A stretch of 45,171 nt of DNA from the NCBI GenBank assembly GCA_006503475.1, contig RSEH01000330.1, forward strand, positions 1-45,171, given 5' to 3'. The notes under the pieces were generated by a model. That model was given only the letters and a program-made list of their open reading frames with translations. It ran no database searches and had not been told where the DNA came from. The position numbers and the translations under genes are program-made. This document shows positions 26,650 through 36,402 of this stretch, in pieces (position 1 is the stretch's first letter; each line of letters starts with the position of its first letter). Source of the stretch: Stentor roeselii. Taxonomy: Eukaryota > Ciliophora > Heterotrichea > Heterotrichida > Stentoridae.

Positions 26650-27483
26650 CTAAGGATAAATATAAATTACTAAACACAAACTTTTCGCTTTATTTTCAGT
26701 CATTTCATTAATTTCCCAACATGCTATATTCGGGTTCTTCATCTGCCAGTAGTTTCCTGCAATTTTCATTATCTGGCTTATTTGAGAGCCTTTAAGCAGA
26801 CCTGAGTTACAAATAATCAAGATTTTATCAGAATCGTCTAAAAGGATTTCTCGGGGTTCTTGCATTAAACTGCTTTCCCAGCCTTTTCTAGTTTTTCTTC
26901 CGATTAGAACTCCACAAGTTCCGATGTTGAAGATTTTAAGGCTGTTTTTCTTGATTAATGCCATGCAAATCTCATGTGGAGTAATTGGCAGTCCACCCTT
27001 CTTCAAAGTATTCAAAGACTCAACATAAGCCTGCCTCAACGACCTTCTTGAAAGAATTTCTCTTTGCGCCATTTCATCAACTCTTCTTTGAAACTCTGCA
27101 GAAATCTCTGCAATCAACTCTTTAGCCTCTCCATCAAACAATCCAAAAAGCTGACTAGAATCAACCAGATCAGGTTTAATCACAACACAAGGCCTAATAT
27201 GAGTGAATTTATTTTCGGCGGTTTTGCAGTTCCAAGAGTACATATTTTCTTTAACTGGAGGCTTTCCAAGTGAGTAGCTCGGAATTCGACTGACTTTCGA
27301 TGAAGATGACTTGTAAGGAGACTGAGAACTCTCATTGCCAGCAGGGTTTACAAAGACAGATTTTTTCCTTTTGCGAGTTGGAGTCAAAGAAATTTTTCGA
27401 CCCGCAGAATGATTACTTGAAGATCTTGTTTTTTTCGGGGTAGATAAAACTGCCTCGATTTCTAAAGTTTTGATCATTTTCAC
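26650..27483 (-). CDS. PP2C-like pseudophosphatase
   Basis: 277 residues (MKMIKT; a start 6 nt later is equally good). The first 75 residues are basic and Ser-rich. The rest has the ordered signature strands of PPM/PP2C Ser/Thr phosphatases, but with catalytic residues replaced: FGLFDGEAKE for FGVFDGHGG, FNIGTCGVLIGR for NVGDSRAVLGR, KILIICNSGLLKG for FLILASDGLWD, and the final DNIT element gone before the last strand (LCLVIYIY). The metal-binding Asp of DGHG remains but the Asp of the third motif and the terminal Asp are lost, and much of the middle of the domain is missing. It is probably a phospho-protein binding or regulatory relic. It sits next to a MAP kinase gene on the same strand. 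Confidence 0.65.
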   Translation of the reverse strand: MKMIKTLEIEAVLSTPKKTRSSSNHSAGRKISLTPTRKRKKSVFVNPAGNESSQSPYKSSSSKVSRIPSYSLGKPPVKENMYSWNCKTAENKFTHIRPCVVIKPDLVDSSQLFGLFDGEAKELIAEISAEFQRRVDEMAQREILSRRSLRQAYVESLNTLKKGGLPITPHEICMALIKKNSLKIFNIGTCGVLIGRKTRKGWESSLMQEPREILLDDSDKILIICNSGLLKGSQISQIMKIAGNYWQMKNPNIACWEINEMTENKAKSLCLVIYIYP

Positions 27484-27613
27484 TCTTTTTATTTGGAAAT
27501 TTGTATAAACAAAGTAAATAATAATACTTAAATCGTTATAGAAAAACGTTAAAAATCATTGAATTATTTCTATTGTTATCAATATAAATACCTAAAACCA
27601 TTCTTTATCTAAT

Positions 27614-28690
27614 TTAACAAACTTTTCCTCTGAATCTTTTGGCTTCTTCATAAACAATCGCTTGAAGGTTTTCTTTAGTCAGCTCGAAATTATCACAGCT
27701 CCAGTCAAATGGCACTTCGGCTAAAGTTTCATCATCACGGCTGTGAAGCTCTTTAAAGTAAGGGTGCCGAAGACATTGAATCACGGAGGCTCTTTTTTCT
27801 GCATTAAAACTTAGCATTTGGTCTAGAAGGTCAAGGGCAACTGCTGGCGCTTTAGGGAAAATCACGCTCCATTTAGTTTTGTCTCTTCTTGGAAGCTTTT
27901 GAATGAATCTTTTTGCTGAAGGGTTTTGAATGAAGTCTAGATCTTCTTGACTTGGGGTTCCTAGAACACCGACTATTCTTTTCACCTGGTCTAAGTAGTC
28001 TTCTCCTGGGAATAATGGCGCACGGCCGAGTAGTTCGGCGAATACACAGCCGGCACTCCAGACATCTACTTTTTCTGAGTAGTTTGAAGAATTTAAAACG
28101 ATTTCAGGAGCTCTGTACCACCTAGTGACAACATATTCCGTCAACTCAGAAGTCTCATCATCAAATCCTCTAGCAAGTCCCAAGTCACAAATTTTAAGTT
28201 CACAATTTTTATTAAGCAGTAAATTCGAAGGTTTGATATCTCGATGAATGACATTCGCAGAGTGCATATAAAGTAACCCCCTAAGTATCTGATAAAGAAA
28301 GTACTGTAAATGATCATCAGAGAGGTCCTGTCGAGAGTAAATCACTCTATGCAGGTCAGTTTCAAGCAATTCAGTCACAAAATAAATATCCAAATAATTA
28401 TTCCGGCTTGGAGGCATGAGGACACTTTTCAAATTAACAATATTTTCATGCCTTAAAAACTTCAAAAGTCTTATTTCTCTTACAATTCTCTTCGCATCAA
28501 TAAGGTCTTCAAAGGCGTTGGTCACTTTTTTAATAGCCAGCTTATTTCCAGTGAGTTTATCGTTGACAGCGACGACGACTCCATAAGCGCCATGTCCGAT
28601 TTTCTTGATATACTCGTAATGATCATCAACAACAAAGGTAGTCCCAGAGGATGAGAATTTTACTTTGCCTTTAGGAACTGGTTCTTCCAT
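27614..28690 (-). CDS. ERK-type MAP kinase
   Basis: 358 residues, a complete protein kinase: glycine loop IGHGAYGVVVAV, catalytic Lys in LAIKKV, HRDIKPSNLLLN, CDLGLARGF (DFG replaced by DLG, as in many MAPKs), the activation loop with the dual phosphorylation site TEY followed by VVTRWYRAPE, and the MAPK/CDK insert region. TEY makes it an ERK (not p38 TGY or JNK TPY). It would act in cytosol and nucleus under a MAPK kinase; ciliates use such kinases in stress, growth and cilia control. Only 14 nt separate its start codon from the stop of the upstream same-strand gene. Confidence 0.97.
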   Translation of the reverse strand: MEEPVPKGKVKFSSSGTTFVVDDHYEYIKKIGHGAYGVVVAVNDKLTGNKLAIKKVTNAFEDLIDAKRIVREIRLLKFLRHENIVNLKSVLMPPSRNNYLDIYFVTELLETDLHRVIYSRQDLSDDHLQYFLYQILRGLLYMHSANVIHRDIKPSNLLLNKNCELKICDLGLARGFDDETSELTEYVVTRWYRAPEIVLNSSNYSEKVDVWSAGCVFAELLGRAPLFPGEDYLDQVKRIVGVLGTPSQEDLDFIQNPSAKRFIQKLPRRDKTKWSVIFPKAPAVALDLLDQMLSFNAEKRASVIQCLRHPYFKELHSRDDETLAEVPFDWSCDNFELTKENLQAIVYEEAKRFRGKVC

Positions 28691-28704
28691 TTATGAAATA
28701 ATTA

Positions 28705-29553
28705 TCAAAACTTTCCTATTCTCTTTGTTTTTATTTGAGTCGCCATGAATTTTCCTCCTCGAGGTGAAGGCATTGCGACTTTAGAGATGGAAGGTCTTGC
28801 TGAGATGTTATTCGCACTGACAAAGGAGTACTGTAAACTTTGCTTAGGTGAAAAGGCTTCACAGTGATCTCGAGTTTCTCTAGTTCCGACGTTTAGATCG
28901 AATTCGTCTTCTTCATAAATAATGTTGTCATTTTTTTTCTGAACAGGAGCTTTTAACTTAGTTTCTAAATTTTCAATATCATTGTCAAGTTCCAGTTTAT
29001 TCTTTTCATATAAGTGTAAAGTGTGCTCAAGTACTGGAAGTACCTCGTTTTTTATGTAATTTCTTTCGTTCACTGCTTCTTGTAATAAAATTTCTTGTTT
29101 TTTCAACTGCATCTGAAGCTTGTTTTTCTCAGCTTCAAGAGGACTTGAAAGGCTTGCGATTGGAGTTTCGTTGCCTTTAGAGTAAAATTTTTCGAGGATT
29201 TCTTTGAAACTGGTCTCGTATATTGACTTGAATTGAAGGTTCTGAGAAATCTCGTTTTTCCAGATCTCGTTTTGTTGAAGAGTCGTCAGTTCTTTTAGTT
29301 TTGAATTCTCGGATTCAAGGATTTTTATTTGGGTGTCGATGTCTGATGGGAACTTTAAATTGGATTTTTTTAGATCTGATTCTTTTGCTGAAAGCTTTGC
29401 CTCAAGTTCTGATACTTTTAAGGATAGATCTGATATCTCGGAGTAGAGAAGGGCTGTTTTTTGACTTAGAGCTGGGATTTCAGAGTTTTGACGCTTTAAC
29501 TCTATGTATTCTTGAAGGAGTGACTGGTTTTTTAGGGTTTTACTGTCTGTCAT
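28705..29553 (-). CDS. Coiled-coil protein, unknown
   Basis: 282 residues. Residues about 5-215 are long coiled-coil stretches rich in Leu, Glu, Lys and Ser (ISDLSLKVSELEAKL, LEHTLHLYEKNKLELDND). The C-terminal 60 residues are acidic then basic and low complexity, ending IKTKRIGKF. No family recognised. It ends in TGA immediately followed by an in-frame TAA. It is the middle of a same-strand set with the MAP kinase 14 nt downstream and another unknown gene 33 nt upstream. Confidence 0.7.
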   Translation of the reverse strand: MTDSKTLKNQSLLQEYIELKRQNSEIPALSQKTALLYSEISDLSLKVSELEAKLSAKESDLKKSNLKFPSDIDTQIKILESENSKLKELTTLQQNEIWKNEISQNLQFKSIYETSFKEILEKFYSKGNETPIASLSSPLEAEKNKLQMQLKKQEILLQEAVNERNYIKNEVLPVLEHTLHLYEKNKLELDNDIENLETKLKAPVQKKNDNIIYEEDEFDLNVGTRETRDHCEAFSPKQSLQYSFVSANNISARPSISKVAMPSPRGGKFMATQIKTKRIGKF

Positions 29554-29586
29554 TAATTGTTATAAATTAAACACTAATTAAGCAAT

Positions 29587-30270
29587 TCAATCCCAGCCTG
29601 TCAAAGAGATAGAGCTGCTCATTTTAAGAACCTTTTCAAATATTTCTCTCCTAGATTTCCTACGAGTTTCACTGATATCAGGACTTTCACGAGAAACTCT
29701 TTCAAGAGACATGACTTTCAAGTCTTGAAAACCATGATGATTTATTTTCTTATCAATTGAAGGAAGTTTTTTTACACTTTTCCCAATACATAGTTGTTTA
29801 TTATGAACTTTAGGAATTTTTATTTCCTTTGTGTTTTTTTTCATATTCCTTGGCAAAATGACTGATTGAAGAGGAAATTCCTGCAATTCAGCAACTGATG
29901 TTTCTTTACCTATTAATTTACTTGACTTACTCACTGGTTTTCCTACAAGTTCTAATCTTTTATTCGTGTAGAGTTTTCCGTGAAAACTTTTGAAACCTTG
30001 ATGATTTCCTACAAATAACTTAGTGGCTGTTGATGTTTTCTCAGCTTTAGCAAGACTACCAGAAGGTGTTACATCGGAATGATTTATTTTTGGAGTGAAA
30101 AATCTGGGATTTTGGGAGCAGAATATTTTGTTGAATGCTAAATATTTTAAGTTCTTCTTATTTTTGTCTATGTTCTCTGATTTTTTAGGAGACAAAGCAT
30201 CGACCTTTCCAGAATACACTAAAAGTACCTTGTGACTAGAAACAGAATAATTCTTTTTCTCAAAAATCAT
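29587..30270 (-). CDS. Unknown basic protein
   Basis: 227 residues, Lys/Ser-rich, with no membrane segment, zinc motif or repeat I can recognise. Its composition suggests a largely disordered protein. It ends in TGA with an in-frame TAA two codons later. Intergenic distances of 33 nt (downstream) and 26 nt (to the anoctamin stop) are typical of this window and support it as a true gene, but evidence is limited to an open frame of this length between well-supported neighbours. Confidence 0.5.
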   Translation of the reverse strand: MIFEKKNYSVSSHKVLLVYSGKVDALSPKKSENIDKNKKNLKYLAFNKIFCSQNPRFFTPKINHSDVTPSGSLAKAEKTSTATKLFVGNHQGFKSFHGKLYTNKRLELVGKPVSKSSKLIGKETSVAELQEFPLQSVILPRNMKKNTKEIKIPKVHNKQLCIGKSVKKLPSIDKKINHHGFQDLKVMSLERVSRESPDISETRRKSRREIFEKVLKMSSSISLTGWD

Positions 30271-30296
30271 ATATATCTCTAAGTAATCCCTAACTA

Positions 30297-32648
30297 TTAT
30301 TCGGTATATTTGATATCACCTGGTTTCAATTGAAAGCCATCCAAGTCCTCCTTATTCTTCATATTTTCAATAGTTTTTTCAATAAGTTCCTTCGCCACAT
30401 TGACCTTATAAGTATTCGAAGCCAGATAAAGTTTATCCTGAATGATCCTATCTCCCCATTCAATCCCTTTTGCAACAAATTCAGGTTCATCAGGAATAAG
30501 AACAGAAATCAAAAACATACCAATGAACAAAAAGTGTTCCAAGATAACAAAAGCCAATAACTCATGACTTAAAGTCTCTCCAATACCCAAGTCCATGAAG
30601 TATGTCTTTATTGCTCCTGAAGTGAAAACAATAAGTGCTGTATTATTAGTGGCTCCCGCATAGACCATGACCATTATAATGTCTCTAAAGACTCCAATGT
30701 CTTCTGACCTGTGAGGGTCGGCACGCTTCATCAAATTGCAAAGTTTCCAAGCATCGACTCGGATTTCAAAGATGATTTCAACGAGAAGAAGTAATGGAAG
30801 GATGGGAAGGGCAGTGCCGAAGAGGACCACGTATCCGAACTCGATGATCATTTCGATGTAGTCTGAAAGAGGACTTTCATAGGACTCTTTTTTGGCTTCT
30901 TTTTCAACGGCGAACATGTTTTTACGGAAGCTGTTGTCTTTTTCAGCCAGGTCGTTGATTTTCATGTTTTCAGCTACGAGTCTTCGCTTCATTAGGAGGA
31001 ATGGAACCATTACTTCAACGACGTTTAGCAAGATGCTGATGAAGAAGATAGTTGCTAGCTGAATTCCTAGGAAATCCATGCATGAGGCGTGACCAGCGTC
31101 TTCTCTTACTTCTTCACAGTAGTATGCGAGGTAGAATAGCGAGCTATACGAATTAAAGAACCTGAAAATAAATATTTTGATGGCAAGCTTATCATTATAA
31201 ATCGTTTCAGTTTCATGATTTTCCCAGTTATTAAGCCAGGTAGCGACTTTATCATAAACCAAATTGAGTACTCTGATTTGAACAGCATTCAAGACACCAG
31301 CAAGCAGAAGTCGATTATCATTAATAGCATGTTTCAGTGACCACCTCAAAACCATGATACCCCAAACACAAGCGACGACAACAACGACAAAGACAAGAAT
31401 AACACTGTAACTCAAGAAGTTCTTCAACTTGTACATCGTGAAATTCGGTCTGATCCTCTTCATCTTGCCAGTGACCTTATCCTTCATCAAGGGTCCAGTG
31501 AACTCTCCTCTTTGTTCTTCCTCTTCATAAAATTCAGTCGTTCCCCATTCCCAGGCAAGAACTTTTTCCTTCCTTCTCCAAAGCTGGTCGAAGATCATTC
31601 CCCAAAAAGCTAAAAATAACGCAAAAAAGACCTGCCCGCCTTGACTGATCCTTGGGTCCTCCACGTAACCGAAGTAACGCAAAAATAATAGAATTTGGAT
31701 TATGAGGCCGACTATTCCTGCCCAGACCATGAAGTTTCGATACATTTCCATCCAGGAGAAGTAAAGTGCAGTTTTTTCACCGAAGTAGTTTCTGATCTTC
31801 GTCAGCGGCTGTCCTGAAAAAAGACTACTAAAGTTCGCCCACTGGCTCTTCAGTTCATTCAAGGGTTTTTCGCTATGCAAGCAGAAATCCTCAGATGAAA
31901 TTTCAAATTCTTTCATGGCATGAAGGTCAAGTCTAGTATTCAAAGAGTTCCTAATAAGACGCACTCTATCATTATAAGTGAAAAGCGAGCCTTTATTAAC
32001 AGTTTCATTTTCATCATCATCATAATGTTTAAAAAGTTTCTTAGCCTGATGCTTATCATGAAGAAAGATCTTAGGTATCTCAAACTTAGCATAAGGCGGA
32101 ACTTTTTTGAAAGGAAACTCTTGCAAATGTGCCGCAGTAGTTTCACTTTCATCAGGGCGGAACTGAAGTCGATATCCAATTGACTGAGCCTTCAAAGTAA
32201 GCCACCTTTCACTTCCCCACAACTCACAAAAGACCTCATCCCTATCACGCGAAAGCAAAAGACTGTAATGCAAGTTAAGCTCATACTGAATGGTGAAAAG
32301 AATCGCTGAGATAGTAACTCTTAGAAACTCTCTTAAGGAAATGTTGTGGTCATCAGGGTCTGAGCCGTAAAGCCAAGTGACTTCATCTCTTACTCTTTGA
32401 GGAATGGCTTGTTTCTCTTTTTCATTCACTTTTCCAATGCTTTGCAATTCGACTTCTGTAGGTCTCTGGATTTTTCTCGAGGTTTTAAAGACCTTGAAAA
32501 ATCTTTTGCGAGCTTCGCGTAAAGTGATTTTTTCATCTAGATCTTTATTCGTTTCATCCTCGAAATTGGGGAATTGAATGACGTAGATTCGCATGTCTTT
32601 GAGACGGTGATGAGGCTGTTGACCTTCAAGAAGAGGTTGATCTGCCAT
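30297..32648 (-). CDS. Anoctamin/TMEM16 family membrane protein
   Basis: 783 residues. A cytosolic N-terminal part of about 280 residues is followed by the anoctamin core beginning IRNYFGEKTALYFSWMEMY, then about ten membrane helices. The Ca2+ site of TMEM16A is largely kept: TM6 LLNVVEVMVP (Glu kept, first Asn position Leu), TM7 DYIEMIIEFGYVVLF (Glu to Asp, second Glu kept), TM8 EIIFEIRVDAWKL (Glu and Asp kept). Family members are Ca2+-gated chloride channels or phospholipid scramblases in plasma or organelle membranes; the sequence alone does not decide which. The upstream region to 32906 is shared with the divergent 32907 gene. Confidence 0.93.
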   Translation of the reverse strand: MADQPLLEGQQPHHRLKDMRIYVIQFPNFEDETNKDLDEKITLREARKRFFKVFKTSRKIQRPTEVELQSIGKVNEKEKQAIPQRVRDEVTWLYGSDPDDHNISLREFLRVTISAILFTIQYELNLHYSLLLSRDRDEVFCELWGSERWLTLKAQSIGYRLQFRPDESETTAAHLQEFPFKKVPPYAKFEIPKIFLHDKHQAKKLFKHYDDDENETVNKGSLFTYNDRVRLIRNSLNTRLDLHAMKEFEISSEDFCLHSEKPLNELKSQWANFSSLFSGQPLTKIRNYFGEKTALYFSWMEMYRNFMVWAGIVGLIIQILLFLRYFGYVEDPRISQGGQVFFALFLAFWGMIFDQLWRRKEKVLAWEWGTTEFYEEEEQRGEFTGPLMKDKVTGKMKRIRPNFTMYKLKNFLSYSVILVFVVVVVACVWGIMVLRWSLKHAINDNRLLLAGVLNAVQIRVLNLVYDKVATWLNNWENHETETIYNDKLAIKIFIFRFFNSYSSLFYLAYYCEEVREDAGHASCMDFLGIQLATIFFISILLNVVEVMVPFLLMKRRLVAENMKINDLAEKDNSFRKNMFAVEKEAKKESYESPLSDYIEMIIEFGYVVLFGTALPILPLLLLVEIIFEIRVDAWKLCNLMKRADPHRSEDIGVFRDIIMVMVYAGATNNTALIVFTSGAIKTYFMDLGIGETLSHELLAFVILEHFLFIGMFLISVLIPDEPEFVAKGIEWGDRIIQDKLYLASNTYKVNVAKELIEKTIENMKNKEDLDGFQLKPGDIKYTE

Positions 32649-32906
32649 TTATATGGCCATTCATTTTCCTTAGGTGTTTATTGTTGCCACTATCTGAAGA
32701 GCTAAGATGGAGTTTTCACTGTGAATCAGCCTTCAGACCTTTAAAAAGACCAAAAAAATCACCTTATTAAGAAAAAAATTTAAGGCAATAAAGTTCTTTT
32801 CACAATTCTCAATAATCCTTCACCTGATAACTTCTCTCTACCCTTAATAAACCTCTTCATCTCTATCTCTTCCCTTTTCTACCTCAATCACTAATAATAA
32901 CCCAAT
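32649..32906. promoter_or_regulatory. Divergent promoter of anoctamin and the 32907 gene
   Basis: 258 nt between start codons. The right part (32821-32880) has 22 C and 1 G on the plus strand, the sense strand of the 32907 gene. The left part is mixed in skew. No clear TATA box; no ORF. Confidence 0.45.
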
Positions 32907-35594
32907 ATGAACAAATGTAAGTCCTCTCTTAAAGACCTGGTAAAAAAGAAAAAGATTTACAAAGTTCCTGATATTCCTTTAAGTTGCACCCCCAGCATCA
33001 AGATCTTAAACCAGGCAACAACAGGCAGATCGACAGCTCCAACAAGAGACTCCCAAAGCTACGCAAGTTCGCCTCATACAGCCCGTGACGACCTGCGTTC
33101 TTTTCAAGCAAGTCCCTTCTCAAAAGACGTGAAAATTAACACCCTGCTCAAAGAGTCCCTGAAAAGATTTAAAAGTCAAAAACTCGAACTGGCGAAAATC
33201 AAAGAATTTGCTGAAAAGTGGAAAAAATCACGGAAAAAGAAACTTCAAGATTTTAACCAAGTGACTCGCAGTGAAAATAAAGTGAAAAGTAACTCGAAAA
33301 CAACTAGGGCAAGAACGGCTTGGGAGTCACCTGATAGACCTTTGGAAACGCCTCAAATGATCAGTCGTCAAAGCGGACCGCTTGATAGACGTGCTAATAT
33401 CGGCCTGGAGTTTTATAATCTTCGATCTCCGAGGAATACAACACCTAAAAACCTGCAGGAAGCTAGAAAAAGTGCAAAAAAAAAAGAATCTCAACCGTTT
33501 TTTAAAAAGGATGAAGATGTCAGGCCTCAAGGACTTAAGAGAAAAATCGCGGATTTTATGAAGAAGAAAAGAAAGGAACGCATTAAAAATCAGAAAAAAG
33601 TTAAGGAATTTGAGGAGGAAAATGAAATTAAAAGACTGGCTCAGCTTATGAAAGTTGAAAGAGCTGCTAAGTTGATGGTTAAGAAGAAAAAAGTTTTGAA
33701 GGTTAAAAAGAATAAGAAAAAAGATGAGAAGAAAATTGTGAAGGTTGATAAGGTCTCTGATGGGAATAGTGAGATGAATAAAAGGGAAAGCTTTTGTTAC
33801 TCGGTTGACGAGGAAGTCCTGAACATAATGCAAGTAAGAAAGCTCGAAGAAGTCAGCGGCGAAGTAAACACAGGAAGACAATGCATGATTTTCGCAGACA
33901 TGTCCCAGACCCTCACAGCCGATAAGATCGACACAACTGAAATCGTCAAGAAAATCATCGGAAAACACGCAAAAAGTGAAGAAATTTCAAAAGTCATCAG
34001 CTGCAGCATGCCAATAATCGAATTAAAATCCATCAGCAACGAGTCTTCTTCCAACCAATCCGAAAAAATCCTCTTAAAACGAGTAGAAAAGATGAGAAAA
34101 CGTTTAAAATCTCCTGAAATTTTAGGAAAACCTGAAAAAAACCCTTCTCGGTTAGTTCACAGCCTTCAAAAACTTCTAAGAAAGAGAAAAAAACGTATTT
34201 TTCTTCAAATAAGGTCGTTTAAAGGTCTTTCTTTCAACTTTTCAAGCGAAAACCAGAAGCAAAGTCAATTTAATTCACTTGAAAGAAAACAAGAACTCGA
34301 TGAGATCCTGAATAAATACATTCAATCTCGAGAAACCAGCGAAGACCTGGAAAAAATCTGGGAAAAGATTGAAATTAACTGTAAAGTCCTCGAAAATGAC
34401 GACCTTTCTAAGACTTGCAAGCCTCCTGAAGAGGCGAAGCTCTCAGAAGGGTCAAACATGGAGACCATGAAAAAAGTACTTTCTTTTGAGAGTGGGTCTT
34501 TTGTGAAGCCAGAAGAAAATGATGATATCGACTCTTTTCTTTCAATTGTTTCTGAATCCTCTGAAGACCAAGCTGAACACGTTTTTTTTTATTCTTCAAA
34601 ACCTTTGCAAGCAGTTTCACCTCAAACTGAACCGGTTAAAATGCAACAAGATGAAATTTTTATTGAAGAAGGAAAATCGCTAAATGAAGGAAAATCAATT
34701 ATTGAGGATTTTTCACCACAAAAGGAAAGTTCTTTCATTGTCACTCCAGAGTCAGAAGAAGTAGAAGAGTTTTCTTCAGTCAACTCATTTAAAGTCACGT
34801 CTTTCTCTGTGAGACCATTCAACACCCGTGACTCATCTTTTGTACTCACTGAAGAAGAAGTCGTTGAAGGGGCAATTTTTTACTTGGTCAATTTTTTATT
34901 TCAAGAAACTCTCGAAGATGAAGTTTTCGAAGACTTCAAAAAGAAAAATTTTCAACTACTTGGAAACAAAGCCTCTGTGATTCAAGATCTCTGTTTTTTT
35001 ACAAGTGAATTCGGTGTAAAACAAACCAGTAAAAAAATCTGGCTTTCTATAAATGAAGACCTTCTAAAAAACCTCATTTTTGACCCCAGTTTTCATTTAT
35101 TTAATCTTGGAAACTTTCGAGAAAAACTCGCAGATTCTGAAAAATTCTTGAATAAAATACTTATTTCATTTGAAGACTCTGATATCGGTTATTCAAGAAT
35201 CCACAATAAAGCTATTTTCGACCTAATCAACTTATATTTAAGAAAAATAAGAATAGAAAGAAACCCATCTCCTTGGAAAATCGGAAAATTTTTCATAGAA
35301 AGATGGAATTTCGATGAAATAATCCAAGATTTTCTGAAATGGATTCAAGACTTCTGCCGAGTCTGTTCCGGGAAGATCCCAACAAATGATATGATTTTGA
35401 TGGACGGTAGTTTAGACGAGGATCTTCTTCAAAGTGTGAGAGAACAAGGTTTAGAAAGAATCTTATTTTTTGACATAATCGAATCAGAGCCTTTATGGAC
35501 TGACTACGAAACTGAGGAGAAGATGATGATCTTTGATATGGCTGACATGGTCATCACTGACTTGATTGAAGAGATTGAGTCGATATTAGCATAG
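32907..35594 (+). CDS. Large Lys/Glu-rich protein, possible DUF4378 (CEP350/TRM-like) C-terminus
   Basis: 895 residues. The first 300 are very basic with Lys-rich coiled stretches; the middle 350 are Ser/Glu-rich and probably disordered. The last 240 residues look folded: IHNKAIFDLINLYLRKIRIE, then two Trp-containing helices, and WTDYETEEKMMIFDMADMVI close to the end. This order (a K.IFD..N..L motif, later W...E.E....ie..i...l..E) is reminiscent of the DUF4378 domain at the C-terminus of CEP350/CAP350 and plant TRM proteins, which bind microtubules and centrosomes. I would treat this as a suggestion. The stop is 10 nt before the next gene's ATG. Confidence 0.6.
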   Translation: MNKCKSSLKDLVKKKKIYKVPDIPLSCTPSIKILNQATTGRSTAPTRDSQSYASSPHTARDDLRSFQASPFSKDVKINTLLKESLKRFKSQKLELAKIKEFAEKWKKSRKKKLQDFNQVTRSENKVKSNSKTTRARTAWESPDRPLETPQMISRQSGPLDRRANIGLEFYNLRSPRNTTPKNLQEARKSAKKKESQPFFKKDEDVRPQGLKRKIADFMKKKRKERIKNQKKVKEFEEENEIKRLAQLMKVERAAKLMVKKKKVLKVKKNKKKDEKKIVKVDKVSDGNSEMNKRESFCYSVDEEVLNIMQVRKLEEVSGEVNTGRQCMIFADMSQTLTADKIDTTEIVKKIIGKHAKSEEISKVISCSMPIIELKSISNESSSNQSEKILLKRVEKMRKRLKSPEILGKPEKNPSRLVHSLQKLLRKRKKRIFLQIRSFKGLSFNFSSENQKQSQFNSLERKQELDEILNKYIQSRETSEDLEKIWEKIEINCKVLENDDLSKTCKPPEEAKLSEGSNMETMKKVLSFESGSFVKPEENDDIDSFLSIVSESSEDQAEHVFFYSSKPLQAVSPQTEPVKMQQDEIFIEEGKSLNEGKSIIEDFSPQKESSFIVTPESEEVEEFSSVNSFKVTSFSVRPFNTRDSSFVLTEEEVVEGAIFYLVNFLFQETLEDEVFEDFKKKNFQLLGNKASVIQDLCFFTSEFGVKQTSKKIWLSINEDLLKNLIFDPSFHLFNLGNFREKLADSEKFLNKILISFEDSDIGYSRIHNKAIFDLINLYLRKIRIERNPSPWKIGKFFIERWNFDEIIQDFLKWIQDFCRVCSGKIPTNDMILMDGSLDEDLLQSVREQGLERILFFDIIESEPLWTDYETEEKMMIFDMADMVITDLIEEIESILA

Positions 35595-35604
35595 TGTTTA
35601 AATA

Positions 35605-36402
35605 ATGGAAAATTACTTCGACAGGCAAGTCCGCATTGAAAACTGGGACCAATCTCTTTACTTATCAATGAAAGTCCTTTGTCTTGGCGTTGGGGGTCTC
35701 GGAAGTGTGGTTTCGATGAACCTCTGCCGTTTAGGTGTCGGGCATATTATTCTAGTCGACCACGACGTGGTCGACATTCACAACCTCAACCGTCAGTTAC
35801 TCTTTAAAAAGTCAGACATCGGCCTTGCAAAGGTCGACTGCGCGAAAAAAGCTTTAGAATCAACTCACAACCTGGTCTCTGTCATCGAAGCTCATCAACT
35901 CGACATCATCTCAGAATGGGAAAAAATCGTACAACTCGCTGAAGGCACTTCAGCGATTTTTAACATGATCGACTATGGAGATTCTTTTGACCTCGCTGCA
36001 CAGTCACTTTGTAAAGCTTTAAAAATACCTCTTATTCAAGGAGGGACCTTTTCACAGACAGTCACTGTTGAGTTCTTTCCTAGTGACTGGAATAATTGTC
36101 TTGCTTGTGGAATCGACTCGGTTCCGGAATTTTTAAATGAAATCAGACCTAAAAACATTAAAAATCTGAAAAATTTGGAATTTTTGCCGAAAAATCGAAA
36201 TCCTGTGGGACTTTCGAATTGTTATTTGTGTGGAATCTGTGGAATGATGATGGTTGCTAAGTTTGGAGAGTATTTATTGAGAAATGAAGGAGTTCAGATC
36301 AGTAATAGAAGTATTTTTTATGTCAATTCGATGGAAGCTGTTAATTTTATGGTTGAAAGAAAGGAAAACTGCTTGATTTGTAGTGATTTAGTAAATGGAT
36401 AG
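35605..36402 (+). CDS. E1-like (ThiF/MoeB/UBA5 fold) adenylyltransferase
   Basis: 265 residues, a single ThiF domain. Seen: nucleotide-binding CLGVGGLGSV near residue 30, DHDVVDIHNLNRQLLF with the Asp and Arg that bind ATP, GLAKVDCAKKAL with the catalytic Lys, and two CxxC pairs (CLAC about residue 168, CLIC near the end) that hold structural zinc. Members adenylate the C-terminal glycine of ubiquitin-like or sulfur-carrier proteins. There is no rhodanese domain as in MOCS3 and no clear UBA5 extension, so the partner (MoaD/Urm1-like, UFM1-like or tRNA-modification enzyme) is unknown. Its ATG is 10 nt after the previous stop and its stop overlaps the next gene's ATG by 8 nt, all on one strand. 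Confidence 0.9.
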   Translation: MENYFDRQVRIENWDQSLYLSMKVLCLGVGGLGSVVSMNLCRLGVGHIILVDHDVVDIHNLNRQLLFKKSDIGLAKVDCAKKALESTHNLVSVIEAHQLDIISEWEKIVQLAEGTSAIFNMIDYGDSFDLAAQSLCKALKIPLIQGGTFSQTVTVEFFPSDWNNCLACGIDSVPEFLNEIRPKNIKNLKNLEFLPKNRNPVGLSNCYLCGICGMMMVAKFGEYLLRNEGVQISNRSIFYVNSMEAVNFMVERKENCLICSDLVNG

